A DNA stretch of 38,831 nucleotides, taken from Chloroflexota bacterium. GTDB lineage: Bacteria; Chloroflexota; Anaerolineae; Anaerolineales; UBA4823. The notes beneath the pieces are model-generated. The model was not told where the DNA came from. It worked only from the letters and a program-made list of their open reading frames with translations, and ran no database searches. This document shows, piece by piece, positions 34,021-38,831 of this stretch (position 1 is the first letter of the stretch; each line of letters opens with the position of its first letter). The stretch spans positions 1,799,016 to 1,837,846 of the forward strand of contig CP070764.1 of NCBI GenBank assembly GCA_020349245.1, written 5' to 3'. The translations under genes were made by a program, and so were the position numbers.

Positions 34021-34410
34021 ATGTTCCGAGTAAATTCAACCCAAGGTCAAGAACTTGCTGAAATTTTATACCCTATGACCTCTCTTCCCATCGCCATTCA
34101 AGTTCACCCCGATCTCGAGATTGAAGAACTGATTGCGGGTTTATCACCTGAAATCCCCTGGCTGGAAAGACAGACAGCAGCAAGAAAACTGGGCAGCATT
34201 GGCACCACGGGTGCTATACAGGTACTCGAATCATGCCTGCAAACAGATCCTTTCTGGATGGTGCGTTGTGTCATCATTCAATCACTCGAAATGATCGGTG
34301 ATCCAGCAGTGATCCCCACACTAGAAAATGTGGCAGTCAAGGATAGCTTTCAGGCAGTTCGCTCCGCAGCAGCTGCTGCTGTTGAAAATCTCCGTAAGAT
34401 GGAAAGGTAA
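34021..34410 (+). CDS. HEAT-repeat protein
   Basis: 129 residues with two to three HEAT-like helical pairs, 'WLERQTAARKLGSIGTTGAIQVLESCL', 'WMVRCVIIQSLEMIGDPAVIPTLENVAV' and 'QAVRSAAAAAVENLRKM'. The Arg after each 'VR' and the 'aLG.iG...ai..L' spacing are the bacterial HEAT/PBS-lyase pattern. These scaffolds bind proteins or, in phycobilisome systems, chromophore proteins; there is no sign of the latter here. The first 40 residues are not repeat-like. AAAGGTGG lies before the ATG. It is divergent from the LuxR-HTH/NB-ARC regulator, with 174 bases between them. Confidence 0.85.
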   Translation: MFRVNSTQGQELAEILYPMTSLPIAIQVHPDLEIEELIAGLSPEIPWLERQTAARKLGSIGTTGAIQVLESCLQTDPFWMVRCVIIQSLEMIGDPAVIPTLENVAVKDSFQAVRSAAAAAVENLRKMER

Positions 34411-34417
34411 CAAAATA

Positions 34418-34470
34418 TTTCACCTAAATGAGTCTTGCTCCTATTTGCGAGTCTCTCTCCTAAGGTGAAA
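34418..34470 (+). terminator. Probable terminator of the HEAT-repeat gene
   Basis: 8-bp outer repeat (34418-34425 with 34463-34470) with a further inner pairing around CTTGC/GCGAG; it ends in AAAA rather than a T run, so it may be an end-stabilising hairpin instead of a strict Rho-independent site. It starts 8 bases after the stop codon. Confidence 0.45.
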
Positions 34471-34568
34471 ATGCTCCTTCGATGTGAAGGATATCCTGTC
34501 CTGAAGATTCGGGATTTTCACCCAGGAATCAGCAAATGAAGAACCCAAATCCATAGAATGATCAAAAA

Positions 34569-34592
34569 CCCGCTGGAGTTTATTCCAGCGGG
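34569..34592 (-). terminator. Terminator of the 34621-35193 gene
   Basis: 9-bp inverted repeat (34569-34577 with 34584-34592) with a 6-base loop. On the minus strand it is followed by GTTTTTG and starts 29 bases after the stop codon. Confidence 0.82.
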
Positions 34593-34620
34593 GATCTCTC
34601 GTATTTCCGAAAACTGCGTT

Positions 34621-35193
34621 TCAAGGGGATTCAAAAGCAAAATCATCAACATAAATATGGTTTCCAGATGAATCGGAACTCGCAAATTGCAAGCGGAAGA
34701 TGACCCGCTGCCCTGTATAGGGGGCTAGATAAATTACCTTTTTAACCCAATCCGTACTGGATGAATCTGAGCAGATATTGTAATGCTGGTAAATGTGAGT
34801 GTTGATATAAACGTTAACAACATTCTTACTTGGGCAATTTTCAGTAGAGGTGATCTTCTGATAATAACTAACTGCGTACGAATCAAATGGTACGGTGACG
34901 ACCTGGCTGAGGCTGGCAATCCGATGACTAGCCCCGTTCCCCAATGCCGCTGAGTGGAGACCAGCGTGCGATTCCGTCGTCGTTACCATGTTATCCCCTT
35001 GGTTGGATTGCAGCTCCCAACCAATGCTGCCCTCTTCGAAACCTGGATTAATAAATACCCTATCAATGATTATAGGCAGGTAAATACTTAATTCAGACTG
35101 GCCTGATGCAAGTGCGGGAGCATTCTTGAGCGACAAGGATAATCCAACCAGGAAAAGAAAGATTATTGGCAGGTACTTGAGGAAAGACTTCAT
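34621..35193 (-). CDS. Secreted beta-sandwich (carbohydrate-binding-like) protein
   Basis: 190 residues from the ATG at 35193; the frame is open further, but the signal peptide 'KSFLKYLPIIFLFLVGLSLSL' begins here. After the signal comes 'ELSIYLPIIIDRVFINPGFEEGSIGWE', which joins the LPI-type hydrophobic motif to the 'NPGFEeG..gW' start typical of galactose-binding-like domains. The remainder is beta-rich with 'AVSYYQKI' and a C-terminal 'IYVDDFAFES', which matches the 'i.iDDv.l' end of CBM-like domains. It may bind a glycan or protein outside the cell. Two Cys (about 117 and 140) may pair. No ribosome site is seen. Confidence 0.75.
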   Translation of the reverse strand: MKSFLKYLPIIFLFLVGLSLSLKNAPALASGQSELSIYLPIIIDRVFINPGFEEGSIGWELQSNQGDNMVTTTESHAGLHSAALGNGASHRIASLSQVVTVPFDSYAVSYYQKITSTENCPSKNVVNVYINTHIYQHYNICSDSSSTDWVKKVIYLAPYTGQRVIFRLQFASSDSSGNHIYVDDFAFESP

Positions 35194-35242
35194 GTCTATA
35201 TCAATATAATGATTAATGTGAGGATTGGAATATATCAAATGG

Positions 35243-36361
35243 TCACAGGTCTCGAAAGTATGCCCGGTGGCGTTTATACCACTTCACCCCAACAGCTTCC
35301 ATATCAGCCATACTAGCCCGGTTTACTTCATTGACTTGGACAAGGTCTGCGCTTTCGAAACCATAGTCTTTAATTGTTTTTGCCAGCTCCGTGTAAAGCA
35401 GGACATTTGCTCCTAACCCCTGGTACTCCGGGAGCAATCCCGTCCCGTTGATATTTGCCCACTTGGTCCTCCTGCGTTCAGTTAACAACCAATACCAGCC
35501 AAATGGCCACAGTCTTCCCCCACACCTCTGCAGGGCTGCAGAAAGGTCATAATAGGAGATAATAAAGCCGATCAGCTCTTCATTTTTCATAACACCTTTG
35601 ACCAATCCAGGGTCGGTAATTTCAATGATCGTCTCTGCAATCATCGTCTTCTCTTCTTCCGTGGGAGGGAAAAATGTATGGGAATTGGAAAATGCGGTGG
35701 AATATACCTCGAAAACCCTTGGCACCCACTGGCGAATTTCATCCTTATCCTTGAAATTCTTGATCCACATCCCTCTGCGCTGTTTTATTCTTTCGGCTAT
35801 ACGCATAATTCGCTCCGGCAACTCGTAATCCCCCGATAAATAACCGGACAAATGATCCGTATCTTTCTTGAATCCCACTCCTTTTACATAACCATCGTAA
35901 TAGGGGAAATTATAGGGGATATTCATCGCAGGTCGATATTCGAATCCTTCGACCAGCATCCCGGTCGCCTCAGTTGGATTCATGCCCCGAGGTCCTACAA
36001 TTTGATCAAGACCTCTCGCCTTCGCCCACTCAAAAGCTGCTGAAAATAAGGCTTGAGCAACTTCAAAATCTTCGATCACCTCAAAGAACCCAAAAAAAGC
36101 AGCATTTGCCTTACGGTAATTATTGAAATTTCTGTTTTCCATCACCGCTAATCTTCCAACAATATTGCCGTCATCTTCCGCCAGGAAAAAATCTGCTTCT
36201 GAATGGGTATAGAAAGGATGTTTATCCCTGTTTAATATCTTTTTTGCTGATGAGATTAACGGTGGGACCCATTGTTTATTATCTTTATACAGATTAAAAG
36301 GCAGGTGGACAAATTTATCAACATCATTTGGATGGTAGGTATCGATGATGCGGATATGCAT
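35243..36361 (-). CDS. GNAT-like N-acetyltransferase family protein (YghO-like)
   Basis: 372 residues. The N-terminal part has 'FVHLPFNLYKDNKQWVPPL', 'HPFYTHSEADFFLAEDDGNIVGRLAVM' and 'AFFGFFEVIEDFEVAQALFSAAFEWAKARGLDQIVGP', resembling a GNAT fold with an acetyl-CoA site, and the C-terminal part a second related half with 'VKGVMKNEELIGFIISYYDL' and 'LPEYQGLGANVLLYTELAKTIKDYG', the pyrophosphate loop pattern (Q-G-L-G-A). This large, two-part form is like the widespread YghO family. The substrate is not known. GGAG lies 7 bases before the ATG. Just upstream of the secreted protein on the same strand; the gap from its stop to that gene's start is 49 bases. Confidence 0.82.
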   Translation of the reverse strand: MHIRIIDTYHPNDVDKFVHLPFNLYKDNKQWVPPLISSAKKILNRDKHPFYTHSEADFFLAEDDGNIVGRLAVMENRNFNNYRKANAAFFGFFEVIEDFEVAQALFSAAFEWAKARGLDQIVGPRGMNPTEATGMLVEGFEYRPAMNIPYNFPYYDGYVKGVGFKKDTDHLSGYLSGDYELPERIMRIAERIKQRRGMWIKNFKDKDEIRQWVPRVFEVYSTAFSNSHTFFPPTEEEKTMIAETIIEITDPGLVKGVMKNEELIGFIISYYDLSAALQRCGGRLWPFGWYWLLTERRRTKWANINGTGLLPEYQGLGANVLLYTELAKTIKDYGFESADLVQVNEVNRASMADMEAVGVKWYKRHRAYFRDL

Positions 36362-36503
36362 GGTTACTCCTAGAGAGTTAGTGTGTGTTCATATTATTTA
36401 ACAACAAAATAGCCGATCAGTTGCAAGCAAATTGAATAAAAGTCCCCTAATGATATCAAAGGATTTCCCCAAAATTTGATATTTCTCGAAATCGAGAATA
36501 GAC

Positions 36504-37280
36504 CTAAGGTAAGCCAGGCGTCCCTGGTGTGATCCCCGGATTATACTGAGAGGTCGGCGTAATCGCTAAAGTAGATGATCGTGTTGGTCGCGGGGTGGGA
36601 CTTGTTGCCGGTTGAGAAGTCGGCGTTGGGTTAGGGGTGTTTGTTATGACGGTTGTTGGGCTCGGAAGGGGAGTGCTGGTTGCCTGCCGGGGTGGTGTAG
36701 CGGTTGGGGGAAAAAGAGTTGGAGTCTTCGTGGCGATAAAAATCGGTGTATTCGTCGGCTTCTGCGTCGCGGTGGGGTTGGGAGTCAAGGTTGGAGTTGA
36801 GAAAGATCTTGGAAATGGAGAGGGTGTTGCTGATTGCCTGGGATTTTGGGTTGCTGTTTGACTATCGGAAAAATCATCTGTTGCAGTGGTGGAGAACTCT
36901 CCGAAACTTGGTAGAGTCGGCGAGGGAGTTGGAACTTGAGCAGTTGCGGTGATATACGCAATACCCGAATTCCCTCCGGTTTCAGGTGGTTCTTCAATAC
37001 CCAGAATATCCTGGATGATCTCAAGCCCGATGACCGGTATTGGCTGGGTGAATTCATCGACTCCGTAGTTTGCTTCCCCCAAGGAATGAAGTGGGATTGG
37101 AAGCAAGCCGGCCTCACCAGTATCATCCATCCACCTGCCGAAAATACCGGAACCCAAGATTAGGATGCCTGCGACCAGTATGCTAGCCAGGACCAGCTCT
37201 CCCCCTCTCCAATGGAATGGCAATCCTGGTAAATTTTTTATTCGCTGGAAGATTGAGCGTTTATTTACTGACAATCTCAT
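36504..37280 (-). CDS. Membrane-anchored Pro/Thr-rich protein
   Basis: 258 residues. A basic N-terminus of about 28 residues leads into one membrane helix 'LVLASILVAGILILGSGIF'. The next about 60 residues are ordered-looking ('LLPIPLHSLGEANYGVDEF', 'IGLEIIQDILGIEE'). The last about 150 residues are low-complexity Pro/Ser/Thr ('PTPSPTLPS', 'TPTLTPNPTATQKPT'), a long flexible extracellular tail that may be glycosylated. No catalytic motif is present. Its start lies inside the end of the HD-GYP gene (20-base overlap), so translation of the two is coupled and they may work together. Confidence 0.78.
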   Translation of the reverse strand: MRLSVNKRSIFQRIKNLPGLPFHWRGGELVLASILVAGILILGSGIFGRWMDDTGEAGLLPIPLHSLGEANYGVDEFTQPIPVIGLEIIQDILGIEEPPETGGNSGIAYITATAQVPTPSPTLPSFGEFSTTATDDFSDSQTATQNPRQSATPSPFPRSFSTPTLTPNPTATQKPTNTPIFIATKTPTLFPPTATPPRQATSTPLPSPTTVITNTPNPTPTSQPATSPTPRPTRSSTLAITPTSQYNPGITPGTPGLP

Positions 37281-38831
37281 ACCGTTTAACCGCCTGCTTA
37301 TTCCCCACCATTTGATTCTGGGACCTCAAGTCAAAAAAAGCTTCCACCACTCGCCTGTCGAAATGCACATCTCTTGAATCCTGCAGGTAATTACGAACTT
37401 CAGACTCCGGGAGCGCCTTCCGGTACGGCCGATCTGAGCTCATCGCATCCCAGACGTCAACCACGGCAAATATCCTGGCAGGTAATGGAATATCAGTTCC
37501 TGCTAAGCCGCGCGGATAACCCTCTCCATTCCACCACTCATGGTGGCAATATGGAATGGGTATCGCTGGCCGCAGGTATTCAATTGGCCACAAGAGTTCG
37601 TACGCAAATTCAGGATGCCGACGCATAATCGCCCACTCTTCTGGGGATAGTTTGCCCGGCTTGAGCAGGATGCTGTCCGGGATAGCCATTTTACCGATGT
37701 CGTGCAGCAGAGCACCACGTCGGATGTGGAGCAATTCTTCCCCTTCAAAGCCCAGCACTTCTGCCAGGTTGTATGTCAGCTCGGCAACTCGCCGGGTATG
37801 TCCCTCCGTCTCCTGATCGCGCAGTTCAAGAGCCATAGACCACCCTTCCAATGTGCGGTCATATGCATTGAGCAAATCGATCTTGGACTGGTTAAGGCTG
37901 GATACCATGGTGTTGAAAGATCTTGTCAGGACCGCAACCTCATCGTTTCCCTTGGGAGGCACCTGCACAGACAGATTTCCTTCTGCGACTTCCGCGGAGG
38001 CTTCCACCAAGTTTCGAATCGGATGGGTAATCACGCTGGCTATGTAAACACCCAGCAGGATGACCAGTAAGAGCATTAAACTCACCAAACCAGTAATTTG
38101 AAGACGGGTAGCACTACTTGCTCGCACCAGGAACGTTCGCGGTAAAGAGACACCAATTACCCCAAGATCTTCATTCCCCCGTCCTTCCCATGGTCCCAGG
38201 ATCTCTTCATAATCGATGTTACTGATGTTCAATCCGCGGCGTACGCCGATATTCCGTTTAAAACTTGCCTGATCTTGGTTATTTAGAACGGATCCTGCTT
38301 CTGCTGGACCCAGCAGAGATGGATCGTAGAACGTGCTCGAATAAGGGGAGCCTTCTTTGTCGTAAACTGTGATTTGAGCCAGAGTTTCATCATGGATCTG
38401 CCTAAGCAGTGAGTCCAGGTTCTTTCCCACCAAGATCAGCCCGCTGAATTCCGCCTGGTCGTTATTTAATGGACCAGCTACATAAAAAAACTGATTCCAA
38501 TCATCATGTACCAAGCCGGAGAACTTATCCCCATATTCATCGACTTTGCCTTCAATTACGTTGCGAATAAAGGGGATACTGGCGTAGTCAATATTGGATT
38601 TTGTTGTGAATTCGTAATCTGCGGCATCGCCCCCACTCTGGTGAATTACCCGCATTACGAGCTGTCCTTCGGAATCCAGAAACTCAACAATTTCCTCCCC
38701 CTGGTTTGCGGCGATACCATAACTCAAGTCTTGCAACCGGCTGATATCTTTTTCAGAAATCGCGTTTGGGATGCCTTCAGCATAAGAAAACAATCTCAAA
38801 GATCTCAGCAGACTTTCTTCTTGCCTGACCA
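37261..38831 (-). CDS. HD-GYP c-di-GMP phosphodiesterase with extracellular sensor, 5' end missing
   Basis: At least 522 residues; the frame is open to the window edge, so the N-terminus (first membrane helix) lies outside. About 230 residues of extracellular sensor (double-Cache-like, 'LDSEGQLVMRVIHQ' and 'ITVYDKEGSPYSS') are followed by a membrane helix, 'ITGLVSLMLLLVILLGVYI', a HAMP domain ('ITHPIRNLVEASAEVAEGNLSVQVP') and an HD-GYP domain. Key residues are 'LLHDIGKMAIPDSIL' (His366-Asp367 from the first TTG in the window), 'RRHPEFAYELL', 'CHHEWWNGEGYPRGL' and 'VDVWDAMSSDRPYR'. These enzymes hydrolyse cyclic-di-GMP. The Asp of the usual 'HHExxDGxGYP' is Asn here. Confidence 0.93.
   Translation of the reverse strand, partial: VRQEESLLRSLRLFSYAEGIPNAISEKDISRLQDLSYGIAANQGEEIVEFLDSEGQLVMRVIHQSGGDAADYEFTTKSNIDYASIPFIRNVIEGKVDEYGDKFSGLVHDDWNQFFYVAGPLNNDQAEFSGLILVGKNLDSLLRQIHDETLAQITVYDKEGSPYSSTFYDPSLLGPAEAGSVLNNQDQASFKRNIGVRRGLNISNIDYEEILGPWEGRGNEDLGVIGVSLPRTFLVRASSATRLQITGLVSLMLLLVILLGVYIASVITHPIRNLVEASAEVAEGNLSVQVPPKGNDEVAVLTRSFNTMVSSLNQSKIDLLNAYDRTLEGWSMALELRDQETEGHTRRVAELTYNLAEVLGFEGEELLHIRRGALLHDIGKMAIPDSILLKPGKLSPEEWAIMRRHPEFAYELLWPIEYLRPAIPIPYCHHEWWNGEGYPRGLAGTDIPLPARIFAVVDVWDAMSSDRPYRKALPESEVRNYLQDSRDVHFDRRVVEAFFDLRSQNQMVGNKQAVKRYEIVSK

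Noticed and set aside
1..38831. CRISPR arrays, transposases, integrases, phage genes, tRNA or rRNA genes
   Set aside because: No regularly spaced direct repeats, no transposase or integrase motifs and no tRNA-like cloverleaf were seen on reading both strands; short or degenerate examples could be missed by eye.

Overview
The window is 38.8 kb of bacterial chromosome with moderate GC content. It carries about 37 protein genes, no rRNA, tRNA, CRISPR or mobile element that I can see, and mostly short intergenic gaps. The gene set suggests a Chloroflexota bacterium, probably of the Anaerolineae. Pointers are lipoproteins and anchored proteins with Pro/Thr-rich linkers, secreted proteins with a 'LPI(V/I)' hydrophobic motif, a large regulator with an N-terminal LuxR-type HTH followed by an NB-ARC ATPase and TPR-like helices, a two-ATPase FtsX/MacB-like exporter, and many small polytopic membrane proteins. 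This is inference from gene style; no phylogenetic marker is present.

Layout. 1-1.7 kb (+): 3' end of an SDR oxidoreductase, a DinB-like protein and a MOSC-domain protein. 1.7-12.7 kb is almost all minus strand: a TM1586-type nitroreductase, two small membrane proteins, a PAS / metallo-beta-lactamase / DinB run with overlapping genes, a double-META lipoprotein behind a polytopic membrane protein, an Mre11/SbcD-like nuclease, a group II PLP decarboxylase, a small membrane protein, a deoxynucleoside-kinase-like protein and a patatin-like lipase. 12.9-24.7 kb is mostly plus strand and mostly single-gene units closed by hairpin terminators: an Asp-box lipoprotein, a DUF4203-like membrane protein, a Gfo/Idh/MocA oxidoreductase, a CBS-HEPN fusion, a secreted protein with three 104-residue repeats, a DUF1269 protein, an Ala-rich helical protein, a DUF362 lipoprotein, a Yip1-like membrane protein, a membrane-anchored SagB-type oxidoreductase and a 67-aa conserved-looking protein.

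24.8-31.4 kb is the clearest functional system. A TetR repressor is divergent from a four-gene exporter operon (ATPase, second ATPase with an extra C-terminal domain, FtsX-like permease, HlyD/MacA-like lipoprotein adaptor). The intergenic region has a perfect TTGACA-N17-TATAAT promoter with copies of a TGTCTA-type repeat at and below the predicted start point. Convergent to it is the LuxR-HTH/NB-ARC regulator. 34-38.8 kb: a HEAT-repeat protein, a secreted protein, a large GNAT-type protein, and an HD-GYP receptor (cut by the window end) overlapping a membrane-anchored Pro/Thr-rich protein.

I do not see a complete, obviously new defence or biosynthetic system. The best candidates for something not well described are the CBS-HEPN protein, the exporter with its modified second ATPase, the LPI-type sequence in secreted proteins, and a small minus-strand reading frame in the 14.2-14.6 kb gap.
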